From assembly GCA_947034885.2 (NCBI GenBank), contig OX344751.2, positions 4,774,001 to 4,838,000 on the forward strand: 64,000 nt of DNA. Direction: 5' to 3'. The position numbers were made by a program, and so were the translations under genes. This stretch comes from Thuidium tamariscinum (lineage: Eukaryota > Streptophyta > Bryopsida > Hypnales > Thuidiaceae). Numbering within the stretch: the first letter of the stretch is position 1; every line of letters begins with the position of its first letter. The notes under the pieces are model-generated. The model made no database searches and was not told where the DNA came from. It saw nothing but the letters and a program-made list of their open reading frames with translations. Shown here one piece after another: positions 46,900 through 59,216 of the stretch.

Positions 46900-48374
46900 C
46901 CACCGGTTAAGTTACCCCGGTCAGTCTGGGTAACTTAAAATTTACCCCCCCGGGCGAGGGTTGGCTGGCTGCCTGCCTGCGTGACCTACTTGGCACGACG
47001 GCGGTCGCGCAACGAGATTTACGGCCCGGGTCCCGCGGTGCAGGCCGGGTCGGGTCCCACTCGTTCCAGCCCGGGTGACCCGCGGCCGGGCGTCCCGAAG
47101 ACGACTGAGACGAGAGCGAGAGACAAGAGACGGGCGTGGCAATAGACGTGAATGGGGAACCTGGGCTTGATGAGAAAGAGAGCGAAAGAGAACACCGTCG
47201 TCGCCATGCCCGCTGTTGAGAAAGGCTCCCCTCTCCCCCCCTCTCTGTTGCTCCGCCGCCTTGCCTCCATGGCCACTTCCCTAGCAGCCTCCATCTTGCC
47301 CTCGCCGTAGTGGAGTTCAGTTGGGTTGTTCTCTGTTGTTGTCATCGGCCGCCTCACACTTTACTGGCTTGATGGTTCCCCGGTTGGGTTGTTGATTGCG
47401 GGGAAAATAAACGCTTGCTGCTGCCAATCGGGAGATGTTCGGGCGTCGTCGTCGCTGCTGCTGCTGCTACTGCTGCGGCGGCGGGCTCTGTTTCGTACAC
47501 AACGACTTGGGGTGCGGCTGACTGCTCGCACTTGCGCACTTACTCAAATCAGTCGCTTGCGAACGCACGCACTCGCTCCCTCACTCAAGGACGGTGAGAT
47601 CGGGCGGATTGATGAGCGGCGTGTTGCGCGAGGTGAGACGCGTGGGTTGATTGGGTTTGGGTTTGGTTTTCGTTGGGGGATGGGTTTGGGGGTTCGATTG
47701 GGAGTTTTGATGGTGTGGGAGTGAGCGGGGGAGGGATTGGAGACCGAGAGACGGGGTTCGGAGGTCGGTGGAGGTGATCCGAGCGCGTGGTGGTATTGGG
47801 TATTTTGATATTGGTGGCTAGGTTTTGGTTTTGGTGATCGGGGAGTGAGGCGATCTTGGGAAGGGGGATCGGTCGACGAGGGTTTGAGCGTGGTATTTGA
47901 GGAGTGTAGCAGCGTGGTGGTGGGCTGCGCTTGGAGGTAGCGATGTGCTAGATTGGTTGGGTGTTGGCAATCGCGATGGCGGCTGTTGGTTTGCAATTGC
48001 TTTCGGGAATTGTTGTAGTAGGCGATTCGATGGTCCTGTTTTGCTTTCTTCAGTTACGTACTCAGGTTTGGAGCTTCTTGATTTAGTGTTACATATATAT
48101 ATTTTTTTCGGATTTGATTGAGCTGAGAATTATCTTTGCTTGTGACGCGCTTTCGTGATTAAATGCGCGGGTTTTGGTTGCATTTCGTATTTTCAAATTG
48201 CGGAGCACTGAAATTGACCATTATAGTAATAACCCTGGATTGTGTGTCGGTCTGTTCAGGTGAGCGTCTCGAGGGGTGATCTTGTATCCGTTGATGGTCC
48301 TCAGTCCGGGTGGGCGGGAAGGACTACCGACACAGCCTTGCTAGACTCTTAGGAAATTCGCGACCTTTGCTACG
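46900..48374 (+). promoter_or_regulatory. GC-rich promoter and 5' leader of the Pumilio gene
   Basis: The only strongly GC-rich stretch outside exons (46940-47800), rich in CpG, with CTG/GCG runs near 47455-47480. It is probably the promoter and leader. A leader intron is plausible: donor GACG|GTGAGATC near 47593 and acceptor TCTGTTCAG near 48259, about 115 bases before the ATG. Many overlapping open frames exist here on both strands simply because GC-rich DNA lacks stop codons. Confidence 0.45.
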
Positions 48375-51300
48375 ATGGAGCAAGACGATGAGGAGTTCGA
48401 GCAGCTCCTGCATGAAATTCCGCAGGCTACTTCTCCCGACACTCCCAACGAGGTTCCGCGTGCAACCTCGGCCCCTCCTCATTTGGAAGAGCTCCAGCGT
48501 GTGTATGGACAGAACGTCGACGCTCACGAGTTCGGGTTGCGCCCGGACGAAATCCCGGTGAAGCCCTTCATCGATATTCGCTGTGACGAGCAGTACGAGG
48601 ATTTCTACAAGTCGTATTCGGGAGGGAAAAAGCTGCCTCCGCCGATGGACAATCGGACTTTGTACAACGACCTTCCCGTGCTGTCTCCCAAAGCCAGCCA
48701 GCTCTCATACAGCCTCGCCGGGCTGCAGCTGGACAGCCCTCGGACGCGGCATCGGAAGCATCGCCAGCTCGAGGCACATCAGAAGCAACAGCAGCAGCAG
48801 GTGATGTTTCAGCAACAACGTGAGCCTTCGCCTGTACACCATTTCGCAAACTCGTCTTCGAGTCAAATGTTTGGGGAGCCTAACATGACTTCCGCGTTCG
48901 GAAATTTGAATTTTGACGGTAGCGGTGGCAGGGGATTGCAAACGATCCCTGATGAAGCTGCCGACAATTTGACTGTGAGTCATGGTGTGAATGGTGTGAA
49001 TATTTCCAATGGTCAAGGTCCTGTGGAGGCCAATGGGATGTATGATGCCTTCGGTGTAGGATCGGGGGGGTTCGGTGCAGGATCTGGAGCGTCCTTGGAA
49101 ACTTTTACCTCTAGATCGCCCCCTGCCATGGATCTGTTTCCCAGGGCATCCTCAGCCATGGATGCGCTGGGGAATGGCTTGTACAACGGGATTGCAGATT
49201 TTACGGCCTCTCAAGCCGTGGAGAAGTTGTTGAGGCAGGGTTCACCAGGGTTGAATACGTTCACTGGGACGAGGGGTGGGGAGCCTTACGGATCTGCTGG
49301 GACGACTCCCTTCGAGCAACAGCAGCAGCAGCAATCCGAAGTGTTGGAAGCTGTCCACGCTGCAGCACGCGGCCAAGCCGCCGCTGCACCTGGTACGGAC
49401 TTCTTCTCGCCCTCCCCCCAGCAACAAATTTTGTACGACAAGGATTTTTCGTCCTTGTACGAGGCTCAGCGGCAATCCAATGCCCTAGCACAAGCGCAGG
49501 CGCAAATGACCGCTTTTAGGTATGCACAGCAAGTGCAGCTGCAAATGGAGGCGCAGATGGAAGATGAGAAGAGGAAGCAGCGCCTGATCCTCCAGCAGCA
49601 TCAGCAACAGTTAGTGGACCGCCAAAATCATATGCAGCTTTTGGCGAGTTTTCAAGGCCAGCAAACGGCCGGCCCATATGGTAGGGGGGGTATTGCCCCC
49701 ACAATGAACTCTATTCATAATCAAGCTATAGTACAGAAGTTGCGGCTTCAGCAGCAGCAGCAGCAGCAGCAACAACAACAACATCAGCAACAGCATATGT
49801 TAGAGGGCCTTTGGCCTTTGGTGCCCACGGAAAGTCCGCGCACTACCGCCGCCCCGAGCATCTGCCGATATTTTACGCAGGGTTATTGCAGCCGAGGGGA
49901 TATGTGTCCCTTCATGCATGCCCCATCCGGAGCTAGTTCTAGAGTAGGTCACGCGACTTCGGCGACCTTGAAAGAGGCTGTTCGAATTGGGCAACCCGCT
50001 GCAGCGTCTCGGGATGAAAGACTGCCTGCATACCCAGAGAAAATACTTCAAAGGCGAAGTCCCCGTGCAAGTAACGGAGGGACCCCCGCAGTGTCGATTG
50101 CGACAGGATTGCGAAGGAAAGGAGATGGAGTGTCCAACGGGCATTCGAATGGGTACAGTAATGGTCACATTGCTTTGGGCGCCACCCACTTACCCTCTCC
50201 ATTTATGGGAGACCCGCAGGCTCATCGGGCTATCCAAGAGAATCTAGAGTTCGATTCCAGACTCTCGGTTGCCCATCACTTGCAACAGCAGCAACCCAAG
50301 TATACTAAGCTCGAGGAGGTTGAGGGTCGTATTTATTTGATTGCCAAGGATCAGCATGGCTGTAGGTTTTTGCAGAAGAAGTTTGATGAGGGTGGACCTG
50401 AAGACGTCCAGAAGATATTCCATGAGATCATTGGGCACATCACAGAGCTGATGAAAGACCCATTCGGAAACTATCTGGTACAGAAGCTACTGGAGGTGTG
50501 CGATGAGTCCCAGCGGATGGAGATCTTGCGAGTTGTAACCATGGATGGGGAGCTGGTTAAAATTTCCTTGAATATGCACGGGTACGCCAATTAGGGTTTA
50601 GTGCAGCAAGTCAATTTTTAGGTAGGGTTTTAGGTCTAAATTAGGGTTTGTGTTATAACCCTGACTATACACGTCTTAGCGGTGTCTGATGTTGCTGGAT
50701 GTTGCTGAGAATGGATTGCTTGGGTGATGTCGGCTGTTACCCTGGCCGGAAGCCTCACTAGACGTCTTGAAGATTATGCATTGGTCTGTGGTTGGGCCGT
50801 ACCACCCAGTAGGATTCAACTCGGATCCGCACGTGCCGTTCTCTCGTGGCACAAGATTCCTCAGTGATTCTGTCCTGAAGCTTGCGCATGGTATATGTTT
50901 TCCCTGCTCTTCTTCAGTATTTATTATGACATTTACCTTTCCTCTGATTTTGTTGTTCCATTGTTTCCCAGGACCCGGGCCGTGCAGAAGCTGATAGAGA
51001 CTCTGAAGTCCCCTGAGCAGGTGAATATGGTAATTACAGCTTTGACGGAAGGAGTTGTTGAGTTGATCAAAGATCTTAACGGGAATCACGTGGTGCAGCG
51101 ATGCTTACAGAAGCTCAGTCACGAAGACAGTCAGGTTTGTTCTGGTGTTCTGGATGTTTCGGTCAACAACGCAATCAATGCGAAATTTGTAAATTTTCTT
51201 TTGTTTTTTCGTGTATGGGGGGATGCATTGAGACGAGGAGTTTCTAGCCTCTTTTGTGTTTGCGTTTCTAATATCAATAGTCAGTAATTATCCATCTATC

Positions 51301-52384
51301 TCCTTTGAACAGTTCATCTTTGATGCGGCTGCTGCACATTGCGTGGAGATAGCGACACACCGTCATGGGTGCTGTGTTATGCAGCGGTGCGTAGATTTTG
51401 CTTCAGCTCCTCAGAAACAACGCCTTGTTGCAGTTATTGCAGCGAATGCCCTGGCCCTTTCACAGGATCCTTATGGGTAAGTGGCTTGGCATTGTGAAAT
51501 GCTTAATTTAATTTCTGGTAAATTTTCTTTGCGCATGCTCTTCATATTGAATCTCATGCATACTGTCTGATCCGTTACATCCGCATGGATTAAGTGACTC
51601 TTTGTAGACTAGACAAGAGGATCAGTGGCCTCGTTGAAGATATGCCTCACGTTTGGCTTGGCTTCATGGAATGTTATATTCTATGGTAATCCACCGCAGT
51701 AAATAACTTTACAACCGTTGCTCTCTGTAAATTGATATACCTTGGAAACAAGAAAAGGCTAACATACTCCAACCTCCGTTGAATCCTGCAGCAACTACGT
51801 TGTCCAGTACATCCTTGACCTGAAAACGGGGTGGGCCACGTCAGAGGTAATGGTTAGGCTGGAAGGCAATTACGCCTTTTTGGCTATGCAGAAGTTTTCC
51901 AGTAACGTGGTTGAGAAGTGCCTTAAATTGGGCGTGGAGGAACATCGGGGTCGCTTGGTCCGGGAGTTGACCGCTAGCTCTCGTCTAGGCCAGTTACTTC
52001 AGGATCAATACGCAAACTATGTCATTCAGTCTGCTCTGTCAGTGTGCAAGGTATACTCTTCCTCTGTTTTTAAAATTTAAAAAAAAATTCCTGACTCTTT
52101 GGTCATGTCCATGGAGGTGATGCTCATGTTTTATTGTTGCTTGTCCTCCGGCATATTAGGTCTCTTGGTAATGGTAGCTTTCTGTACATCTGCTACCCTA
52201 TTGGTGTAAATGCTGCAACGTTGCTCTTGGGTTCAACCTTATGTCTCACAATGCTTCTTTTACTTTGTGGGTGCAGGGCCCATTGCATGCTGGTTTGGTG
52301 GATGCCATACGACCCTACTTGCCAGCTCTTCGGAACAGTCCCTATGGCAAGCGGATCTTATCACGCACCAATATCAAGAAGTGA
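48375..52384 (+). CDS. Pumilio/PUF RNA-binding protein with N-terminal CCCH zinc finger, complete
   Basis: Exons 48375-50581, 50972-51134, 51313-51476, 51792-52050 and 52277-52384: 2901 nt, 966 aa, GT-AG, phases agree. Exon 1 encodes a long disordered half: an N-terminal DEEFEQLLHEIP motif as in Arabidopsis APUM7-12, Gln runs (Q459-470 is the longest), then a CCCH finger C497-x7-C505-x5-C511-x3-H515. From about residue 650 come eight PUF repeats. The base-reading residues are C/Q, N/Q, T/Q, N/Q, C/Q, N/Q, S/E and N/Q in repeats 1-8, which by the PUF code reads 5'-UGUAUAUA on RNA. The tail after repeat 8 is complete (GPLHAGLVDAIRPYL). By family it binds mRNA 3' UTRs in the cytoplasm and represses or destabilises them. 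The frame continues 13 codons past the exon 1 donor to a stop, so retained intron 1 would give a protein lacking repeats 3b-8. Confidence 0.95.
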
Positions 52385-53640
52385 TGAGTCCGCATAGCTT
52401 GAGGGACTCACGGAGGGCTCGGTGGGCTACTTTTCTGTACACTTCAATCCCTCTGATCCTTGTGCAGGATGTGCTCTTGATCATGGTCGGTCGAGTTACT
52501 ACACTATGCAAGGTTTTTATAAAGTGGCGGAAGCGTAAAAGCAATCGGTTTTTTTATAAGTAGCTCTGATTTTGATGCACACATACAGGAGGTATGCATT
52601 TGATAAAGCAGCGTCGCAGCGAGTGCAGGTTATCAACCATTTAGTATCTTTATAAAACGGATGTACAAAAATATGGCGGTCAATAGTGGCAGGGTAAAAA
52701 GTTTTGGAAAGAGGGGGGCTCTATTGTCTGACGAACTGTATTTTGGGTGAGATTACTACAAGGAGGGGCAGCTCTTAAAGTCGTGTACAACAGAGTCCTG
52801 CGAACCCAAAAGCATGGTTCTCGTTAACCGCAGTCATGCAGTTGCTGTCAGATGATGAGCAGGTATTGCAAATCGACTCCAGAGAAGAAGCTGTGGCGAC
52901 GGACTGCTACAGGATCACCATTCCATCAGTTGAAAGAAACGGAAGGGGTAAGGAAGGCGTATGGATGACTCTCCATAAGAGGATACCACCCACCCAGGGT
53001 GAGGGTGTGGGCTTATTATTGCAGGTCATCATCCCTCTGTCTTTTGACTGATATGAATTTTTTAAAAAGGAGTAAGCAAGGGGTTACTGTGAGACGACGC
53101 GTTTTGGTCATACGAGGAGTATCGGAGGGAAACGAGGACACCACCAATTTAGATCAGACAATGTACGTAGTTAGTAATGCTCCATACACGCTTCTGGATG
53201 GGAGAGAGTGGTTCTGCTGCAGATTAGGCAGTCACATCCCCCGCCTGGACTGTGACTGGGGTCCAACTTGAGGAGGAGGAGGAAGAAAGGTGCGACCCAT
53301 TGCAATCTGCTGCAGTGATTCCAAGGCGCATGAACTGTGTTAGAGGTACTTTTTTACCCTCGGAACTAGAAAGAGAGAGCAACTAGAGAGAGCCAGGTTT
53401 GTATCAAATGCCAATTTTCTGCTGGCCGTGGTGGAGGGAAAAGGATGTATTTTTTTCTGGTGATAGACATTGTGTGCCGGAGGTATATGTATCTTATGTG
53501 TGCCACCCTGCACTGTTGTACCGTAAACACTCACACTTTGTAACTGTTTCACATTCAATATGACATTGCCATTACCTAGAGCACTCCTCATTGCCATTGC
53601 TTAGTGTTTTTGCAGTTTTGTTTGTTTTTTGTTTTTCAGT
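52385..53640 (+). other. 3' UTR and downstream region of the Pumilio gene
   Basis: Balanced composition continues for over 1 kb after the stop and drops to AT-rich near 53600, suggesting a long 3' UTR. Two short open frames (52836-53051, 52999-53271) have no family resemblance. I did not find a full UGUANAUA Pumilio site here by eye. Only UGUA cores with poor tails are seen. Confidence 0.4.
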
Positions 53641-55874
53641 ATAGTGGATGCTGAGGTTTCTCGTCTCCTAGGTCTCTTACCATTTGAAATTTTTGTGCAA
53701 CCATTTGACTTCAGGTATCTGCGTAAATAAGTAGATTACACTGTTGCCTCATTGTTGAGTTTCAGTAAGATTGCTGGTGTTATTTGCTTTGAGTCTGGTT
53801 TCATTCTTTAGACTTGAGTGCCGACTCTTCAAATGCTTTTTAGTGAGGAAACGGTGAAAAGTTTTCTAAAGTAACAGTGTTTTGTTGAAAAGAGCAGTGT
53901 TGTGCCTTCAGTTAGGTCTACATATGTGTCCTATCTTTATCGGTACAGTCTAGGCATTGATAGTTCTGTGAAATTTATTCCCTGATTTCTAACGATTTAT
54001 TGGGAAATCTAAGGTGATGCAATTACAAAGGGTCATAAGGCATTCAGTCCTCATGGATTTTTCCTATTATATCAGTGAGGGTTTGTTTATAAAAACCTTT
54101 TCTTTATAATTTCATCCACACAAAAGAGTACTAAACTATTGTAGAAATGTGTGGAAAAATTTAAAGACCATTTGATTATTTGACCGAGGATATAGACACT
54201 AACGTTTGAAGTGAGAAAAAACTTTTAGTAAATTTTTTATGAAGTTGCTTCACTTCACCTTTGAGTTTTAAATCTAGTTACGTACATAGATTAGGTACAG
54301 TAAAAGCAAATATGAATTCTAGATCTCTCTAAATCACTTTGTAGATAAATGTGATACTTTCGATAATTTCTTATGCAGTGAAGAATTTCTTCAAATTTGA
54401 GATCTTTATGTTGAAAAACTGTATAGTAACATTTGGAAAAAGCTTGTGTGGGATAAATTTGAAGAACTTTAAAATCATACACTTTAGGATACTGTATGTG
54501 TAGATCTGTTTTGGCAAATTCATGTTGAAATATTTTACTTTTCTCAGTTTGGCAGGCAGATAGGATTTTTTTTCATTTTTGGTGCTTTATGAGGATACTC
54601 TAAATTTGGATTGATTCTTTCTATTCATGTATAAATGTGTTTCTTTTTAAATTTTTCTCAAGAATAATTTTTTCAAATTTAAAGAAATGGCTGTAGATGA
54701 TTTTGAAAATTTTAACATCTTCCAGATTTACTTGAGTTATTCATGGAATTGACTTACACATATGGTAATAGTATTTCAAGGTATGATCTTAAACTTGCAT
54801 ATTAGTATTATTTAGTAGATTTCAATTCTTTAGAATTAAAATTTTATACTAAATGTAGTATTTTTTATAAATACATAGTATTTGGCATGCTATATATCTA
54901 CAAGCCAAATTCCCCCTAAAATAGGAGATTTGGTAAAAGTTGACAAAATTGCCCAATTATTTTTGTTAACATGAATTTTGATTTGGGCATTCTATTAGAT
55001 TTTTAAATGCTTCCATCTTTTGCTAAAGTTTTGAGAAAATCAATTAGTGAGGTGGGGATATTTGGATGCCATGAATAGAGTTAGAGTGTGAATTAATCAA
55101 GGCCCACAATAATACCAAGCTATTGTCAATATGGGTCTTGGGGAGCATGTTATGACACCATTGATATCTAAAGACATCCTTTTTATGAACGTGTTTAATG
55201 GTGAGGAACAATAGAACCATCTATTGAATTGTAAGTGCCCCATCAATATAACATGATATATGGGAGAGCATGAATAATGTCAAAGGAATGATTTTAGATG
55301 TGACTTTGTTTTATTTCTAGTACCTTGGGAGACCAACTTGGAGTAGAACAAACATGAATATTGAAGAATTGAGGGCACTTGCATATGCCTTGATTTCATA
55401 AAAACAATTGTCTTGACAATTGGAGGTTGTTATTATACAAATGGCAAGCACTTGTACTATTTGTACATGTACTTTTGCAAAATGGATATTCATATTCTAA
55501 GTTATAGCTTGAACAAGCTAAAGCTTTTTTTGTTTGAGTTGGTACCATATATCAATGATTTAGAGTACGTGTAGCCATGGTATTTTAAATAGTTCATTTG
55601 TAGCATCATATCCTAAAAGTTGTAGTTTCTAAAATGTGTTCAATTATATGAAGTGGCAAATCTCTTTGCATTCAATATATATTGGACTATGTGTCTTCAG
55701 TTAAAGATTTGGAGGTAACAACATTTTTAATGGTACAAACCTACAACTATTAACTAATATAAAAATAATCAATCCATTTTCTTTTAATGATAAAAAAAAA
55801 ATGATTTTTACAATTTATTGCTTCAATATTCTTGAAGATGAACATTCCATAAACTTCTAAATATCTTATATATT
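53641..55874 (+). other. AT-rich spacer, no gene
   Basis: No gene and no convincing element ends. The sequence is similar in texture to the other element-filled spacers, so very old copies may be present. Confidence 0.4.
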
Positions 55875-57010
55875 TAGAGGTCCAAGATTGCTTTTAAATA
55901 CTATAATCCAAGACAAAGCTGAAATCTTCATCTATATTTGCTTTTTAATGAATTCAACCATAGGATCCTTTAGTAAACTTGTTAGAATGCACTCCTCCAA
56001 AAATTTTAGAATAAAAAACCTTACTAAATGCAAGATCATGTTGCTTGAATTTCAAAATGAGTTATTTTCAACTCCTCTAAAATGATAAGATTTCCTCTTT
56101 CCGACTCTTAATCCAAAAACTTGTAGATCCTATAACTTGCAACCCTCTATACTATGTTGAAGAAGTAAGTTGGAAATACATATGAAAAATTTCAACAAAA
56201 AGTATTTCATATTCATGTTTGAAAAAAATAATAAGTAGAAAGAAATAGGGAATAAATTAAAATATTTAATTGTTAAGAATTTGGTTATTGAATTGTAAAA
56301 TCCCAATCCCAATCTCAATGGTTGTAATCAACTGTATTAAAAAACCTACATCCTATGATTTTATTCTTTACCAAATATTGAAAATTGGATTGAATAAAGA
56401 ACTTCAAAGTTTATTTTAGGGTAGAGATTCTATAACAACCTACAAATTAAAGCTCTTTGTATCTTTTGTATCATTATTAATCAAAATGGAATGATTAAAG
56501 AATCCCACATATACATAAACCTATACAAAATAGTGAAATTAGGTTTTTCCTCACTAATTTCTTGACATTCCATACTATATAAACGTTTATTGTCACTGTA
56601 TTGTATAAGAATGCACTTCTTTTGAATTAGTTTTTGATGTAGTTGTAACTCATGAATCTCTATGTGTATATATAGAAATATTTGTAGAAATATTTGTTGA
56701 CTTTGATGGCTTGTAGAATAACTTTCTTTGGAAAGGCAAACTAATTTCACTATTTAGTGTAGAAAATCATTTTCAAAGTTTTCATTTTTTTTAAAAGTGA
56801 TTGTTTTGATGTATATGTATTCAAAAATAAACTATATAAGATACAATAGCTTTTTGACCATGTAGTCAAAGGTTATGAAAATTGTGGGGCCTTAACAAGC
56901 TTCTCTTAACCACATGTTGTGTGAAAATTCCAAGAAAAAAGTTAATAATTACCCTTTTCAAATGCCCAAAAACACTATGTTGCCATAAAATGCTTCTTGG
57001 TCATTTAAGA
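55875..57010 (+). mobile_element. Decayed TTAA-type element, copy of 41383-42489
   Basis: Ordered matches to 41383-42489: AACCATAGGATCCTTTAGTAAA, the AATAATAAGTAGAAAGAAATAG block, GTAGAGATTCTATAAC, AATGGAATGATT, and at the right AAACACTATGTTGCCA with TTGGTCATTTAAGAGTCAA as a worn end. It lies head to head with the copy at 57317-58150. Confidence 0.6.
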
Positions 57011-57316
57011 GTCAAATTGGAATATATTTACAAAAAGTCAATATAATTCTAATTTAATGGCCTAGCTTCAAATCTCGTGAGGCTACTAATTATGCCATTG
57101 ATCAAGCATTGTTTCTATTCTTAGAGCTAAATGATAAGAATAAGTTTAGTTTAGTTGTAGAAGAATCTAGTTATTTTCTAGTCTCAATACTTTCTAATTT
57201 CTAAAAAAACATTTAAGAAAATTGAAACATTATGATCATAGGGCCTTTTTTTAAATTCATGGTCATATGTTCCAATAGAAAGATTAAGCTTTTCTATTTA
57301 AATTTTTTTCTTTTAA

Positions 57317-58150
57317 TCCCTAAATGCTTTAATTGTGTCTTTTTGGCAACATAACAATTTTGGGTAGCTAATTTCAAGTGGAGTTTTTGTTTTTGTTCAT
57401 TTGACATTTTCACACAGTATGTGCCTAAGGAGTAGCTTTAAGAACCTAGTACAATTTTCATTACTTTTGACTACATAGTTTAAAAGTTTTTGTATGATAT
57501 GTATTTTTTATTGCTTGGTGGATAGTCTAGGACTCTAGGCAGCTCAAAAATTTCTTTAAAATTTATTATTTTTAATAAATTTTCTAGTGTGAAATTTTTT
57601 TATATGTATACGGATAGCCTTGAATTATTCCATTTTAATTAATGAGATGAAAGTTATGAGGAGTTTAGTTTGAGGGTAGTTAAGGATTTTTCTACTCTAA
57701 AATAAACTTTGAAGTCTTTATTTCCTTCAATTTTCAATATTTATGAAAAAAATAAGGATATTGGGTGTAGATTGATTATAACATTACAACCATTGAGATT
57801 GACATTTTTCAATTCCATAACTAAACTCTTCACAAATAGTATTTGAATCATTTTCTTTTTCTCTTACTACTTTTTTCTACTACTACTATTTTTTTCTTAT
57901 ATTTTGTACAATTGCAAATTATCTAAATTTTTCAAGAATTTTTTCAAGAACTTGCTTTGAAGCATTAATCCAAAGAGTAACCACCATTTTGAACATTTTT
58001 TCATACAAATGTGAGCTTGAGAAGTGCTGCTACTCGGTTTTTCCTATATAAGGCCCAAAAAAAATCTTTGTCAATTCAAATGCTAATATCTTGTAATTCA
58101 CAAGCTTGTTGTTCTACTAGTCTTGCATGCTAACATCATTGTAGATCTAA
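57317..58150 (-). mobile_element. TTAA-type element, inverted copy of 41383-42489, with empty CACTA site
   Basis: TTAA at 57313-57316, then TCCCTAAATGC. In reverse complement the interior follows 41383-42489, including GGTTACTCTTTGGATTAATG at 57966-57985, where the 41-kb copy has its CACTA-like insertion. The other end is lost near the CACTA-like hairpin at 58154. Confidence 0.7.
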
Positions 58151-58153
58151 CAT

Positions 58154-58382
58154 CACTAGAAAAAAACCATGTTAAAATCCTTGAAAACATGTCATGTAGT
58201 TTGTGTTGAGTTCCTGTTTCTAAACGCAGTCAAAATGCAGTCAAAACACAAAAAAACGCAGAAGAAGCATTTTTCTGCGTTTTTTTGTGTTTAGACTGCA
58301 TTTTGGCTACGTTTAGAAACAGGAACTCAACACAAACTACATGACATGTTTTCAAGGATTTTAACATGGTTTTCTTCTAGTG
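58154..58382 (+). mobile_element. CACTA-like near-perfect hairpin MITE, 3-bp target duplication
   Basis: CAT stands at 58151-58153 and 58383-58385. The tips are CACTAGAAAAAAACCATG and, inverted, CACTAGAAGAAAACCATG. The arms are about 110 bp with very few mismatches and a loop of roughly 10 bases (AGAAGCATT). It looks young. Non-coding. Confidence 0.94.
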
Positions 58383-58724
58383 CATGTGACCAAGTTCAAT
58401 GCCTATACTATTTAGTGAAATTAGATTGCCCTCACTTCAAGAAAGTTATTTTACAAGCCATCAAAGTCAACAAATATTTCATTTGTACACATAGACATTC
58501 ATGAGTTCCAACTCCACCAATAACTAATTCAATAGAAGTGCATTCTTGTATGGTAACAATAAATGTCTACATAGTATGGAATGTCGAGAAATTAGTGAGG
58601 AACAAGCTAATTTCATTATTTAGTGTAGATCAAAGACTTATATAGGTGTACATACTTCATTTGAAGCTATATATATATACAATACAATCCATTACTCATA
58701 GAATTATCCATACCTTTAAGAAAA

Positions 58725-58960
58725 GATGTTTATTTATTTGTTTGTTTGTTTTGCTTGTTTGTTACATTGAGATTTTCTAGACCATGCATCTCCAATTGTA
58801 TTCTTGGTGGTGTCGGAAAGCTCTCATTGAGGAGGGGTGCATGAGCTTGATTTTGTGATGTTTGGACCTACAATGTGAAAGTTATTGAATTTCAAAGTTA
58901 TTTTTGGATTAAAAAAGATAGAAAATTAATTTTACTTTTATTTTGGTCATGGCAATGGCA
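58725..58960 (+). repeat. Dispersed repeat, deleted copy of 25445-27000 blocks
   Basis: It joins the two blocks found apart at 25445-25530 and 26860-27000, as if the intervening 1.3 kb was lost here or inserted there. Confidence 0.55.
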
Positions 58961-59216
58961 CAGGGCTCACTTGTTGCATCAAGAGCCTTGATGTTTGATT
59001 TGGCACATTTGGAGGCTCTGTTGAGAAGCTGAATGCGCCATAGGGAGGAAGGCCGCCGATTTTGTGACAAAATTAGCAAGGATGGTGGATTCTAAAGTTC
59101 CCAACGTGTTCTAGCATCGTTCCTTGAGCTTTTAATGTAAGAAAATGCACTAGTGCAGGTGTACTTTTGCATGGGAGCTTGCCCAAGAGCTTGTTCCCAT
59201 CGAGTTACATCCCCTA

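Noticed and set aside
47326-48121. Long open frames in GC-rich leader, including a 150-codon minus-strand frame at 47544-47996
   Set aside because: GC-rich, low-complexity DNA lacks stop codons on all frames. The translations are Pro/Ser/Thr or Gly/Arg simple sequence without a recognisable domain.
51840-51850. GTAATG as an intron donor in Pumilio exon 4
   Set aside because: The frame reads through it (SEVMVRLEGNYAFL) and the translated residues match the expected repeat 6-7 boundary.
52836-53271. Small gene downstream of Pumilio
   Set aside because: Two overlapping frames of 71 and 90 codons have no family resemblance and sit where a 3' UTR is expected.
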